A stretch of DNA of 64,000 nt from Paenibacillus sp. DCT19 (GTDB lineage: Bacteria; Bacillota; Bacilli; Paenibacillales; Paenibacillaceae): contig NZ_CP029639.1 of NCBI RefSeq assembly GCF_003268635.1, forward strand, positions 4,661,501 through 4,725,500, written 5' to 3'. This document shows, piece by piece, positions 17,387-26,491 of the stretch (the first letter of the stretch is position 1; each line of letters starts with the position of its first letter). The position numbers and the translations under genes were made by a program. Under the pieces are notes generated by a model. It saw only the letters and a list, made by a program, of their open reading frames with translations. It was not told the DNA's origin and did not search any database.

Positions 17387-17923
17387 TCACTCCATAAACC
17401 CCATAAAATGATTAACAATATATATATGTTCGATAAATTTAACTTTTTTTAAGTTCTCCACTTTCTCTGACCCACCGAGTCCTAAAAGCGGTACATAGCC
17501 AAAACATTCATCGTAGGTAGGCTCTCCATATTTTTCAACCGCTTCAAGATAAGGAGACCAATCAAGAGCTTTATTTAAGAAGTATTCATCATTTATATCC
17601 GCAAAAAAGTATCTGAAATTTTTCCCCACTACATTAACTTCATGCTTTCTGAAGTTCAGCGCCATTAGATATCCATCTTCCCATATCAATATATCACCCA
17701 TCCCTGTTATGAAAAGAGGAATTGCTAAGTTTGCTCGACTATAAGTATCCTGTAATAACTCCACATAGTGATCTGGATTAATAATTTTCAAATATCCATT
17801 ACAAAGACTCCCCAGTCCATATTCTTTCCATACTTCAATTAGTTGGACAGGGATTGTAGAACTGTACTTCTCAATTACGTTTGTAGGTATTTTCTCTTTA
17901 TAAACAAAATTTAAACTATTCAT
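17387..17923 (-). CDS. Tdi1/DUF1851-type immunity protein with GAD-like domain
   Basis: About 178 residues, ATG after TAGGAGGATAATTT. The first part (VIEKYSSTIPVQLIEVWKEY) is GAD-like and the second (KALDWSPYLEAVEKYGEPTY, DECFGYVPLLGLGGSEKVEN) is the DUF1851 domain. Tdi1 of Agrobacterium protects against the T6SS DNase Tde1. Its presence beside a T6SS-like apparatus fits, although its toxin is not in the window. Confidence 0.8.
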   Translation of the reverse strand: MNSLNFVYKEKIPTNVIEKYSSTIPVQLIEVWKEYGLGSLCNGYLKIINPDHYVELLQDTYSRANLAIPLFITGMGDILIWEDGYLMALNFRKHEVNVVGKNFRYFFADINDEYFLNKALDWSPYLEAVEKYGEPTYDECFGYVPLLGLGGSEKVENLKKVKFIEHIYIVNHFMGFME

Positions 17924-18179
17924 AAATTATCCTCCTACTTTACTCTAGTAATTTTATATTTAACTAAGTTGTTTCTTTTTCTTCTTTAGTCATTTTCTTC
18001 TTTAGTCATATTTTTTGCAATTTCTCTAATCTGTCTATCTAGATCTTTGATTCTATTTTTTTCCATTGGGATCCAATAGAAGAATTAATTCTCATATCTC
18101 CCACCCCCTCGATCTTATCAGGATATGGATTGTCAACATTAAATCAGACAACTTTTTTGAAGGCTACTTGGCGATACTG

Positions 18180-18420
18180 AACAAGCGTCAAATACCCCCG
18201 TCATCCATGAATTCGGTGCCTGTTAAACCAGTTGACGTAGTCGTATGATTCCAATTCTGAATGACGGAGGTTTCGAAATTCCATCTGGTAAATAAACTCC
18301 GTTTTCACGACCTTGTAGGCGGCTTCGGCCACAGCGTTATCGTGAGGACATCCTTTCTTCCTGAATGATCGGCCAATAGCAAACGTGCCTAGAAGCTGGT
18401 TTCTTAAACGACCACCTGCT
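18180..18420 (-). mobile_element. remnant of an IS3-family transposase
   Basis: Minus-strand reading gives RSFRKKGCPHDNAVAEAAYK, VVKTEFIYQMEFRNL, and YVNWFNRHRIHG followed by a stop. This is the end of the DDE integrase core of IS3/IS150 transposases, including the catalytic E after DNAVAE. Only about 80 codons are left and no ends are recognisable. The rest of 17924-18663 holds no gene I can support. Confidence 0.8.
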
Positions 18421-18503
18421 CAAAACTCATCTTCCTCATTACTGAGACAAAACACTCTATATTCTACAATCCTGTTTTAGCTCAATTGTCTATATGACAC
18501 AAT

Positions 18504-18546
18504 AGAGTTTTCACTCCTACTCTTTATCAAGTAGGAATGAACTCTG
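18504..18546 (-). terminator. hairpin downstream of the DUF6985-like gene
   Basis: Stem AGAGTTCATTCCTACTT / AGTAGGAGTGAAAACTCT on the minus strand, without a strong T run. It is one of three related TCCTACT hairpins in the archipelago. Confidence 0.5.
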
Positions 18547-18663
18547 AAAGTTAAAATGCATTTTTAAAGTTTTAAATGTGGCTTTGTCCATTGAAGTGTC
18601 CTATCACAATGATAAAATTTATAATTTAATTACAAGGCTAACATCATAATTTGGTTCAAAATA

Positions 18664-19131
18664 TTAAATCGCAACATCCTGGTACCCCATATCAACGACT
18701 TTCTCATCTAATAACCGAAGCCCCACACCATTTTCTAAGTCCCAGGTACAATTAAATAGAATTCCAATATCACGTTCTTCGTTAATTTCACCATACGGAA
18801 CCACAATACTATCTAAAGTTACCATCTTCATTAGTTGTTCTGTTGTTTCAACATTAGGATAATTCTCATTAAATATTATATCGTAACCTAATTCATGTCT
18901 TTTCTGTTTATAATAATCTAACATGGGTTGCATTAAATCAAACTGTATTAGCTGCCAATTTTGAACTAACGTTTGATATGAAGTGTACTGTTTTTCATCA
19001 AACCTGCCATCTTTCTCACCATCAACTAACAGTGAAACTTCCACTTCCTCTCCCAAAAATTGAAGTACGATATTCCTACTCCAAACAAAATTGTAATCAA
19101 GTTCACCAAAAATAGGATCATTTTTTATCAT
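18664..19131 (-). CDS. DUF6985/DUF2004-like immunity protein, copy 1
   Basis: About 155 residues, ATG after GGGAGATTAAACA. It matches the gene at 30284-30751 along its length; shared parts include NENYPNVETTEQLMKMV-like sequence, ERDIGILFNCTWDLENG and the end GYQDVAI. Both copies directly follow the C-terminal tail of a WHH-type nuclease, so this family is proposed as its immunity protein. In this copy the toxin is reduced to about 25 codons. Confidence 0.7.
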   Translation of the reverse strand: MIKNDPIFGELDYNFVWSRNIVLQFLGEEVEVSLLVDGEKDGRFDEKQYTSYQTLVQNWQLIQFDLMQPMLDYYKQKRHELGYDIIFNENYPNVETTEQLMKMVTLDSIVVPYGEINEERDIGILFNCTWDLENGVGLRLLDEKVVDMGYQDVAI

Positions 19132-19137
19132 TGTTTA

Positions 19138-19213
19138 ATCTCCCTTATGTTTATTAGCAAATCCCCCAGGTTCAAAAGCTCCTGCATTTGTTTCTCCGAC
19201 AACCCCTAGATGA
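19138..19213 (-). pseudogene. relic of a WHH-type nuclease C-terminus
   Basis: Minus strand reads GHLGVVGETNAGAFEPGGFA then NKHKGD and a stop. The toxin at 30.8 kb ends GHLGGVGEINAGAFEPGGFA then NK. The fragment is cut off sharply at about 19213 where a duplicated piece of VgrG begins. Confidence 0.75.
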
Positions 19214-19215
19214 CC

Positions 19216-19503
19216 AGTATCCATCGTATACTTCAAGACACCCTGACTATTTCTAGGACTACGAATCACATACCTGTCCTCTGCTTCAGAACCATGCCAT
19301 CGCACTTCTCCAAATTCTTTTCGGACACGATATGACTGATTTTTCGGCCACTTCCATAAGCGTCCTGTTGGTAAACCAAAAAAAATTAGGTGAAGCAGCT
19401 GTCACTTCTGGAACAAAGAAACGCGCCAACCCGAGATGCCAATCTTAGTAGGAACATCCAATCGGTTTCTTTATTTCCAGTAAGTGTCGCATTTCATATT
19501 ACT
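19216..19503 (-). repeat. duplicated VgrG fragment, copy 1
   Basis: About 285 bases nearly identical to 23328-23612, covering part of a VgrG (SYRVRKEFGEVRWHGSEAED and so on) and the sequence before it. In this copy the reading frame is broken by an 8-base A run near 19378. It joins a VgrG piece to a toxin tail, as expected from homologous or illegitimate recombination. Confidence 0.8.
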
Positions 19504-19870
19504 ATCCGTCATAAGAATAAGTAGCCTCTAATTTATTCTTAATAACATCATAGGTTAATTTCATTTCTGTCGGCATTTCACGATTATATTTTTCAAACAA
19601 ATTAATTATTTTTAGTAGGTCTTCGTTTCCTATCCTTAGCACCGCGTACTGCCTTTCCTCAGAAACGACAATTTCACTATATATTTCATTGACTTTGTGC
19701 TTTTCAACAAAAACATCGTTAATTTTATAAAATACATCCATTCCATATTCACCTAACTCGTGGTAGGAACAAATATAGATAACATCTGCCCGTTTATCGA
19801 CGTACTCTAAACAAATTGACACGATATCAGATTGTAACTCTGAAAAATAATCCTCAAATAATTTTCCCAT
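19502..19870 (-). CDS. probable immunity protein of the NucA-like toxin
   Basis: About 122 residues, ATG after GGGAGGTTAATTA. It is acidic, with YEYGMDVFYKI-type strands (ELGEYGMDVFYKINDVFVEK) and a helical C-terminus. It loosely recalls DUF600-type immunity proteins but I do not assign it. It starts 13 bases after the stop of the NucA-like toxin, the classic toxin-then-immunity order. Confidence 0.6.
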   Translation of the reverse strand: MGKLFEDYFSELQSDIVSICLEYVDKRADVIYICSYHELGEYGMDVFYKINDVFVEKHKVNEIYSEIVVSEERQYAVLRIGNEDLLKIINLFEKYNREMPTEMKLTYDVIKNKLEATYSYDG

Positions 19871-19882
19871 TAATTAACCTCC

Positions 19883-20362
19883 CTAGTTTTTAATATTGGT
19901 GGTTTTAATTTTCCTATCAATAGAATACTTCACTCCAAAAATTGATGGGCGCAAAGCATCCCCATCATATTTAATGTTTACTTGGACCTTTACTTTTTTC
20001 CCTGCTTTAATTGCTTTAGCCCATTCATTTTCGAGAAGTTTATACTTACTTAAATTCACATTACTTAATTGTGAAACAAGGTTATTAATATCTGGTGAAC
20101 CACCAAATCTATCCCCTGCCAAATGACCTGCATGGTCGCATGGCTCTTTGCCTAGTGTATTTGCATCATGTGGTAATCTGCTATCCCTTTCAGTTAATTT
20201 CAAATCGTTAGCTGTGAATTTTTCAAGCCTTCCCTCACTATCAGTTTTATAGATATATTCATATTCACCTGTTTTATATGTTACATTTGGCTTCAGCTTC
20301 CCATCTTCCATGTGGCTTCCATCACGTAATATATCATCGACCTGAGTTCCAACATTACCCAT
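19883..20362 (-). CDS. orphan NucA-like (DNA/RNA non-specific) endonuclease toxin tip
   Basis: About 159 residues. The motif CDHAGHLAGDRFGGSPDINN carries the D-x-x-H and downstream N residues of the NucA/Endonuclease_NS_2 type, which cut DNA and RNA without specificity. The reading frame continues upstream as DSNGSGGSGGEPDKLPKNRK, a typical toxin linker, but a TAG stop at about 20375 interrupts it, and no delivery domain is attached. It is a toxin tip without its carrier, followed by a likely immunity gene. It may be silent. Confidence 0.7.
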   Translation of the reverse strand: MGNVGTQVDDILRDGSHMEDGKLKPNVTYKTGEYEYIYKTDSEGRLEKFTANDLKLTERDSRLPHDANTLGKEPCDHAGHLAGDRFGGSPDINNLVSQLSNVNLSKYKLLENEWAKAIKAGKKVKVQVNIKYDGDALRPSIFGVKYSIDRKIKTTNIKN

Positions 20363-20477
20363 CCCCTCAGCGCCCTACTTCTTCCGATTCTTAGGTAGTT
20401 TATCCGGTTCACCACCAGAACCTCCACTACCATTGCTATCCATCCAGAAATAGTTCTTCTGTATCCAGAAAAAAAGT

Positions 20478-20517
20478 AAAAAATCCGCAATGTGAGAAAT
20501 AATCTCGATTGCGGATT
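20478..20517 (-). terminator. strong terminator after the SUKH gene
   Basis: Minus strand: AATCCGCAATCGAGATTA...TCACATTGCGGATTTTTTAC, a long stem followed by Ts. It lies between the SUKH gene and the NucA-like tip and so also isolates the tip from upstream transcription. Confidence 0.85.
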
Positions 20518-20546
20518 GATATTATCTAGCTATTTTTTCATAAACC

Positions 20547-21080
20547 TTATTTTCTTACTGAGACATAGCTAAGAAATACTTCAAAGGATTCACTAACATA
20601 GTCTAACGTTTCGTCCTGCCATTCTTCGAGTGACCTTTCTTCCAATTCCTCATCAGTAATTTCAGATTCTAGAATAACGTCCTCATGATTTTGGTAAACG
20701 ATTTTAGGCTTATTTTCATCTTCTCGATAATCAAACAGAAATTTATCACCAGCTCCATTAATTGCAAAAGGAAAGACCTTTTTGGGTAATGCCTCACTTA
20801 ACGTAGTGTACGCTAGTTCAATAGGAGAAATAATCTCTTCCATGACTTCTTTTTCTATAAAAGACAGTAATTGAATGCTCCAAGTTAACTTCCCCTTCAC
20901 TTCAACAACTCCTATCTCCCACTCCCCCTGATCATTCATGACATATGGTACTGAACCATCATGTTTTGACACAATGTCAACATATGATTTAGGAAACTTT
21001 ACATTCCACTTGCTCTCCAAGTCTTCAACTTTCTTATCATCTAAAAACACCTGATCAGACCACTTTATATTATAACTCAT
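20547..21080 (-). CDS. SMI1/KNR4 (SUKH-1) immunity protein
   Basis: About 177 residues. LESKWNVKFPKSYVDIVSKH followed by DGSVP is the SUKH N-terminal motif; FPFAINGAGDKFLFDYR is the core strand region. The ATG at 21080 lies 9 nt after GGAGG. It starts 20 bases after the stop of the VgrG-like gene, so it is probably the immunity partner of whatever toxin that gene once carried or still carries. Confidence 0.85.
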   Translation of the reverse strand: MSYNIKWSDQVFLDDKKVEDLESKWNVKFPKSYVDIVSKHDGSVPYVMNDQGEWEIGVVEVKGKLTWSIQLLSFIEKEVMEEIISPIELAYTTLSEALPKKVFPFAINGAGDKFLFDYREDENKPKIVYQNHEDVILESEITDEELEERSLEEWQDETLDYVSESFEVFLSYVSVRK

Positions 21081-21099
21081 AATAATCATCCTCCACTCT

Positions 21100-23415
21100 T
21101 CAATTCACAGGAATATATTCAGGTTTTCCCGTCCCCTCAGCATCTTCTTTATTGTCCTTCGGTTTGGACGGATTAGTATCCTCTTTCGACTTAGCGTTCT
21201 CTTTATCCTTCCTTGAAGAAGGCTTCCAAGTGTTGACTTCATTCGGTGTTTTATTATTAACTGGACTGGATTTAGAGACTTCTGGCTTCGGTGTTGCTTC
21301 TTTCGGTTTCACACTTGGAGTCTCTGTACCTTTAGATTTCGTTCCTGGAGTCGAAGGAGTTGGCTTAGCAGCTGTTGATTTATTACTTTCACTTGAACCC
21401 GGTTTCACAGTCGGCTTGGAAGATTCACTAGAGGTTTTTGGTGGTATAGCAGGTTTAGCATTCGTTCCCGTTTCACTACCCGTTTTCCCTGCATTCCCTG
21501 CACTTCCTGTGCCTTTTTTCTTCGAATTAAAATCCGACCAGAAACTCCCGGGAACTATACCCACACGCTGGCTCTCTTCATATTTTTTCTTGAAAAATCC
21601 TTTGGCTGCCGCTAATCCGTTACCGCCACTCATTTTCTTACTTGCAGCAGCTGCTTCCGCATTCTGAATATTTTTAATCATCTGGCTGGTTGCATGACTC
21701 ATGCCTGGGCTTTTCGACATGCTCTTACTACTGTACATCGCAAACGCCGCGGTCTGTGCTCCCATCAACACTTGATCCAAAGTGAGTGTGGCAACCATCA
21801 TTTTGGCATAGCCATCTGATACAGCTTCTCCTGTATAGGGATATATCCCCAGCTTAAATGCTTGGATCTGCAATTGGTATATATCTGGCGCAGGTTCATA
21901 TTTATGAGGCCCCTGTCTCATTTTGGCAACATCTAAACTTCCCGTATCCTTCTCGTACGCTTGCAGAGCTGCCTGATCGGAGACTCCTTTTTCATTCACA
22001 GGCAACCAGATACCCCATGGAGAATAATACACCAAACGGTATCCCTTTTCCTTTGGCTCCATTTCAGCTTGTTGCTGCTGTTGTTGATAAACCCACTTTT
22101 TCTTGATTGGATCAGGTATCTCCTGGACAGTTGCACTAATCTCCTGATGTTGCTGATGCAGTCTCTTAATAAAGTCGGGGAAAGAAGTTGCGGTGGACAA
22201 CTCCCGAGCTGCCGTTACAATCTTACCAAGTAAATTACGCTTGGCATCTTCTTCATCCTGAAAAAATTGCTTAACTCCCGCTTTTAATCGATCTAACAAA
22301 CGAAGCCCCGAGGGTTTAAAAGACCCTGTTTTCGGAACACTGGATATAATTCCTGCTGCTGCTGCAGCACTGCCCACACCTTGTGCTACTATAGCAGCAG
22401 GCCCACCAAGGGCTCCCATGATAGGAATCATGGCGGAAATGGCTAACGCTGCGCCAAATAAGGAACCCTCATTCATATTCGTTGTTGATGGCTGGACAGC
22501 TTTTTCTGCTTCTGTATTCAACGCCGCAGCCTGAGCAGCTTCGTATTGTTCTATAGGAATTAGCGGGGGTTCTGGCTCTAGCGGCAAATCAGTAACATGC
22601 ACAGGAGCTTTGTTCGTCCCTTCTTGTTGAATCTGGGCTGCGCGTACATCCGCTTGTCCATCTAGAATGAAGCTACTACCTCCGCCCATCAGCCAGATGG
22701 ATTCTGGCGAAGATCCTTTAATCTGCCCAGCCTCTAGGGCTATACTCCCTCCCTGAACAGTCAGGTTACCCGGACTAGACAATACCACACCTTGATCGTT
22801 AAGAATAATCTCTAGACCAGATCCGGCCTGCAATGTCACATCTTTAGGCGATATACCCATCGAAGCACCGTTGGGATGCCCCCAAATCTTATAATCCGTA
22901 CCACCTTCGACAGAACGTTTGCTTTCTGGTACAGAATGGCGGATATAAGCCCCTGATTCAAGACTTCCAGGGAAATACAGCTCAACCGTATCCCCTTTCT
23001 CAGGCATCATGTAAAGCCCACTATGTCCTTCCGCTGCATACGTTGGTGCAACTGGATATGGACATGAAGCGCTTGGTACAATTACTCCTTCGTCTATCGT
23101 CAGTGCAATTTGTACATGATCTTGCAACACTCGAGTAACTTCTCCGTAAAGCGAGAGACCGATTAAATCTGAAAGCTCACACCTAGGTATGTGAATTTGC
23201 TCTTCAAGCATCATGCAGTACGATGTTATCAGCAGCCCTGATTCAAGGCAAGATACCGCTTCAACTACCGTTAGCTCCTTACCATCAGAAAGCTCCACTT
23301 TATCCCCAAGCGCATAAGTGTCGGCAGTATCCATCGTATACTTCAAGACACCCTGACTATTTCTAGGACTACGAATCACATACCTGTCCTCTGCTTCAGA
23401 ACCATGCCATCGCAC
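21100..23415 (-). CDS. 5'-truncated VgrG-like spike with long variable C-terminus
   Basis: About 771 residues as read from 23415. Residues 1-170 match the OB-fold part of the other VgrGs here (GLYMMPEKGDTVELYFPGSL), and 170-260 the beta-helix tip (VTLQAGSGLEIILNDQGVVL). The middle is helical and Gln-rich; the last 200 residues are Pro/Ser/Thr/Lys-rich and end GTGKPEYIPVN. The gp27-like front third is missing. Upstream sequence up to about 23510 still reads LPTGRLWKWPKNQSYRVRKE in frame, but then meets a stop and a frame change at a poly-T run. No toxin domain is recognised, so the tip may have been lost. Probably a decayed effector carrier. Confidence 0.7.
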   Translation of the reverse strand: MRWHGSEAEDRYVIRSPRNSQGVLKYTMDTADTYALGDKVELSDGKELTVVEAVSCLESGLLITSYCMMLEEQIHIPRCELSDLIGLSLYGEVTRVLQDHVQIALTIDEGVIVPSASCPYPVAPTYAAEGHSGLYMMPEKGDTVELYFPGSLESGAYIRHSVPESKRSVEGGTDYKIWGHPNGASMGISPKDVTLQAGSGLEIILNDQGVVLSSPGNLTVQGGSIALEAGQIKGSSPESIWLMGGGSSFILDGQADVRAAQIQQEGTNKAPVHVTDLPLEPEPPLIPIEQYEAAQAAALNTEAEKAVQPSTTNMNEGSLFGAALAISAMIPIMGALGGPAAIVAQGVGSAAAAAGIISSVPKTGSFKPSGLRLLDRLKAGVKQFFQDEEDAKRNLLGKIVTAARELSTATSFPDFIKRLHQQHQEISATVQEIPDPIKKKWVYQQQQQQAEMEPKEKGYRLVYYSPWGIWLPVNEKGVSDQAALQAYEKDTGSLDVAKMRQGPHKYEPAPDIYQLQIQAFKLGIYPYTGEAVSDGYAKMMVATLTLDQVLMGAQTAAFAMYSSKSMSKSPGMSHATSQMIKNIQNAEAAAASKKMSGGNGLAAAKGFFKKKYEESQRVGIVPGSFWSDFNSKKKGTGSAGNAGKTGSETGTNAKPAIPPKTSSESSKPTVKPGSSESNKSTAAKPTPSTPGTKSKGTETPSVKPKEATPKPEVSKSSPVNNKTPNEVNTWKPSSRKDKENAKSKEDTNPSKPKDNKEDAEGTGKPEYIPVN

Positions 23416-23612
23416 TTCTCCAAATTCTTTCCGGACACGATATGACTGATTTTTCGGCCACTTCCATAAGCGTCCTGTTGGTAAACCAAAAAAATTCAGG
23501 TGAAGCAGCTGTCACTTCTGGAACAAAGAAACACGCCAACCCGAGATTCCAATATTAGCAGGAACATCCAATTGCTTTCTTTATTTCCAGTAGGTGTCGC
23601 ATTTCATATTAC
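23328..23612 (-). repeat. duplicated VgrG fragment, copy 2
   Basis: Partner of 19216-19503. It covers codons at the front of the truncated VgrG and about 200 bases before it, including NIGISGWRV and, in a second frame, FVPEVTAASPEF, both remnants of the lost VgrG front. A run of seven As at about 23488 marks the frame change. Confidence 0.8.
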
Positions 23613-23626
23613 AATCCGTCACACAT

Positions 23627-23666
23627 AAAAAACTGCACTTCAACTGTATAACAATTGAAGTGCAGT
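23627..23666 (-). terminator. terminator after the SUFU-like gene
   Basis: Minus strand: ACTGCACTTCAATTG...CAGTTGAAGTGCAGTTTTTT. The stretch 23667-23863 between it and the gene holds nothing else I can support. Confidence 0.85.
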
Positions 23667-23863
23667 CAAACTAACCTTATCTTCTAATGCCCTTTGTTTT
23701 TTAACTTATTAGTACAAAATACTTTTCTAAAATAGTATCTGCTTGATTCAGCTCTTAAATATTTCAGTCATTTTCAAATTTTAAATCCTATTTTAGTAAA
23801 TATTAGGAAATAACAACATAAGTCAGTGGTGAGTTAGATGCTACCGAGTATTATTGAATCGTA

Positions 23864-24817
23864 TTATATTACAGATTTTCTTCTCGATGGAGAATAATTA
23901 ATATAGCCTTCTTCAAACATTTTATCAGCTACAATGTATATATCGTCCTCTGTTTTTGCAACCTCTAACTCTTCAGAAGTTACTCCTAAAAGCAAGTTAA
24001 TTCTACCATATCCCGAAACAACAGGAATAATTTCAGGTAAATCTATTGGCGGAACAATTATAAATCCACTTAAGTCTGTATTTGGAAGCTTCCCTTCTTG
24101 ATATTCTAAGAACTGTCCAGGATAAATATGACTATTTGTTTTTTCAATATACTTAGCCCATTGAATTAATTCATTCCTAAAGACAATCTCATCCGTATTT
24201 GATAAAATCATAAGTTCATATCCATATCCAGAAGCTTTACCATTTTCGAATTCAATAAGTGAATTACTATTGTTATTTTGAGGATTAGTTAGACCCGATG
24301 TGATGTACACATCTAGTCCATTGAACGCATTCTCATATTTAAGGATCAACAAATCACTTCTCTCACATCTCCACACTACCTTAGCCTCTATGCATCCAAA
24401 GATCGACCAGTATATTAGTTCTATTCGATCTGATAATGGAAACTCTGACGGTGGAATGAGAATTCTATTTAGAATATTTTCAACTTGAGGATGTACGAAA
24501 TGCCCCTTACTTATTGTCATCCTTAAGTACGATATGGGAGTATATGTCGAAGCAAAATTTAATAACTCCTGTTCATCCAGTTCTATCCATAGTTCTGGAT
24601 TGGCTTCATCACGAGAATATAGTGTATTAATATCCACAATCCCCTTATTAGATAGTCCTAACATGTTTACTAGTGGAGTTTTTTTCTTGCCAGCGATTAA
24701 AACTAGTTCATATTCATTTTGAAAACAAAAACCTATTGATTCAACACATTTACACAGAAATTCAAAATACGGAGACCTTTCTAAAACGATCTCAATCGCT
24801 TGTTGTCTGTTCAACAC
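23864..24817 (-). CDS. SUFU-domain immunity protein
   Basis: About 317 residues. The C-terminal part DVYITSGLTNPQNNN, ASGYGYELMILSN and IYPGQFLEYQEGKLPNTDLS is the bacterial suppressor-of-fused fold, often used as immunity protein to polymorphic toxins. The first 150 residues are a separate helical and beta region. Start GTG at 24817 lies 9 nt after GGAGG. It follows the WG-repeat gene by 25 bases and probably shares its transcript. Confidence 0.75.
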   Translation of the reverse strand: MLNRQQAIEIVLERSPYFEFLCKCVESIGFCFQNEYELVLIAGKKKTPLVNMLGLSNKGIVDINTLYSRDEANPELWIELDEQELLNFASTYTPISYLRMTISKGHFVHPQVENILNRILIPPSEFPLSDRIELIYWSIFGCIEAKVVWRCERSDLLILKYENAFNGLDVYITSGLTNPQNNNSNSLIEFENGKASGYGYELMILSNTDEIVFRNELIQWAKYIEKTNSHIYPGQFLEYQEGKLPNTDLSGFIIVPPIDLPEIIPVVSGYGRINLLLGVTSEELEVAKTEDDIYIVADKMFEEGYINYSPSRRKSVI

Positions 24818-24842
24818 TCAACAATACCTCCGTTTAATAAAG

Positions 24843-25772
24843 TTAAAAATTATTAGATTTAAAAATCCAACTCCCTTTCGTATCTACATAGCCCCATTCT
24901 CCATTAAATGTAACACATCCAAGACCTTTGTAAAAAGGATCTGCAGTTGTAAAGACATTTTTCAAGAGATACTCCCCCTGTTTGTCTATATAACCATACA
25001 TATCTTTGCTTTCAACTACTGCTAAACTACTATTGAAATCGCCTACACTTTGAAATTTATTTTTGATAACTACGTTTCCTAATGAATCTATATATCCCCA
25101 TTTTCCATTTGCTTTTAATTTAAAACCAGCCAGCCCCTCAGAAAAGCTCGATACTTGGTAATAATTCGGGGATATATGAAATTCTCCTTGCTTATTAATA
25201 AAACCATAACGTTCGCCATCTATTGATGCTTCTGCCAATCCCTCAGAAAAATTGGATACATACTTATATTGGTAAGCGATTTTTTGCTCTCCCTTATCAT
25301 TTATAAAACCGAAATCGGATCCTTGTTTAGCTAGTGCTAAACCATCTGAAAATGTACCTAAGACATCAAAAATTGGTTCTATAATTATTTGATTTGAAAT
25401 ACCAAAAACTCCTACTTTTCCTTTTTTCTCCGCAATAACTGAATTCTCCGAATTTATTGCATAAATCCTTTCATAAATTGGTTCAATCACGAATTCTCCT
25501 TGCTTATTAATACAGCCATACTTACCTTTATAGATAACAATTGCCATTCCATACTCAAAGTCACCTAAAAAATCAGCATTTAATTCTATCACCCATTTAT
25601 TTGAATTGTTTATATATCCTTCCTTATCATCAAATGTCCAAACATATGCTACACCTTCAGAAAAATCATTTACAGATTTATAATAAGGTTCAATTACTAT
25701 GTCGCCTTGTTGATTTATAAATCCAAACTTATCTTGTATCTTAATTTTATACAGATCATTTTTTTCCATCAT
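24843..25772 (-). CDS. WG-repeat protein
   Basis: About 309 residues made of some eleven WG (KWG) repeats of the form GxINxxGxxVIEPxYxxVxxFSEGLA. Such repeats form a beta structure of unknown role and occur among toxin-immunity genes. The frame is open further upstream into a relic of the toxin linker (to 25940), but ATG 25772 has a perfect AGGAGG 7 nt before it and begins MMEKNDLYKIKIQDKFG, so this start is preferred. It is followed by the SUFU gene. A role as an immunity protein is inferred from position. Confidence 0.75.
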   Translation of the reverse strand: MMEKNDLYKIKIQDKFGFINQQGDIVIEPYYKSVNDFSEGVAYVWTFDDKEGYINNSNKWVIELNADFLGDFEYGMAIVIYKGKYGCINKQGEFVIEPIYERIYAINSENSVIAEKKGKVGVFGISNQIIIEPIFDVLGTFSDGLALAKQGSDFGFINDKGEQKIAYQYKYVSNFSEGLAEASIDGERYGFINKQGEFHISPNYYQVSSFSEGLAGFKLKANGKWGYIDSLGNVVIKNKFQSVGDFNSSLAVVESKDMYGYIDKQGEYLLKNVFTTADPFYKGLGCVTFNGEWGYVDTKGSWIFKSNNF

Positions 25773-25789
25773 CAACTGTCCTCCTAATT

Positions 25790-25940
25790 GAATGGTTCTG
25801 GTTGCCATCTTGAGTCCGTTTGCCAGCTTTGGGGAATTCATCTTCAGGTCGTTCAGCTTACCTTTTGGCTTGTTCACTAGATCCGTTGGACTGAAGTGAC
25901 TCGCAAGCTCCTTCTCCTTGCTTATGACCTTAACTAGCAA
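25790..25940 (-). pseudogene. toxin linker relic fused in frame before the WG-repeat gene
   Basis: Minus strand reads VISKEKELASHFSPTDLVNK, then LNDLKMNSPKLANGLKMATR. The intact linker reads VMTKAKGLASNFSPADLANK, then KSPKLGNALTKATD. The fragment ends within the ribosome site of the WG gene. Confidence 0.75.
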
Positions 25941-26003
25941 TATCTCAAAGTAACGTATTTCCTATCTATGTACACCTATTCCTTGTTTACTACTGATCCA
26001 AAT

Positions 26004-26047
26004 AGACAGGCTCCGTATTCTAACCAGAACCTGCCTGACTTCTTTTA
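26004..26047. repeat. hairpin, copy 2 of the junction repeat
   Basis: AGACAGGCTCC and AACCTGCCT arms around GTATTCTAACC. Ts follow on the plus strand, where no gene is present. It lies between the broken immunity gene and the linker relic. Confidence 0.55.
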
Positions 26048-26057
26048 TTAATCACGA

Positions 26058-26475
26058 TTAGACATAATACTGTATATGTCGCTCTTTTTCAGGAATATCT
26101 TCATTCTCCAACAAATCCACCTGAGTTAGCGCATGTTTATGTTGTAGTTCAGCGATGAATAGTGCATAATAATCCCCTACTGTCGGATAAGTAAACAAAC
26201 CATAACCTTTTTTGAGAAATCAACTTGTTAACCTCTCTAATTTTTTCAGGAAGATATTTATAGTCAAACTCTCCCAACTCTTCTAGCTGATCCGTAGTTC
26301 CCAGTTTTACGATTTCCTGATCCATCTCTCCCTTGTAGTCCAGAAAAAATCTTTTGGTCTCCAATCCATAATTCAATATACTGTAATACACTAGCGATTC
26401 ATCTGGATCATTTAAAATATTGTCTACATCCTCTGAGTTATTACAAATTAAGGGTACTAGATCTTCATCCGCCAT
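26058..26475 (-). pseudogene. broken paralogue of the acidic immunity-like gene at 13.7 kb
   Basis: Starts MADEDLVPLICNNSEDVDNI like its paralogue, lacks about 13 residues in the middle (after LDYKGE), and leaves frame at SQK because of one extra base in the T run at 26208-26213. Beyond it the other frame continues GYGLFTYPTVGDYYALFIAE and ends KERHIQYYV at 26058. The deletion is in frame; the single-base change breaks the gene. Confidence 0.8.
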
Positions 26476-26491
26476 TTAGACTTCTCCTCTC

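Noticed and set aside
18066..18248. Plus-strand gene of 60 codons
   Set aside because: It runs opposite the IS3 transposase remnant and shows no similarity or ribosome site.
21152..21667. Plus-strand open frame of 171 codons
   Set aside because: It is the mirror of the Pro/Ser/Thr/Lys-rich tail of the VgrG-like gene; its Phe/Leu/Gly-rich product is typical of such shadows and it has no ribosome site.
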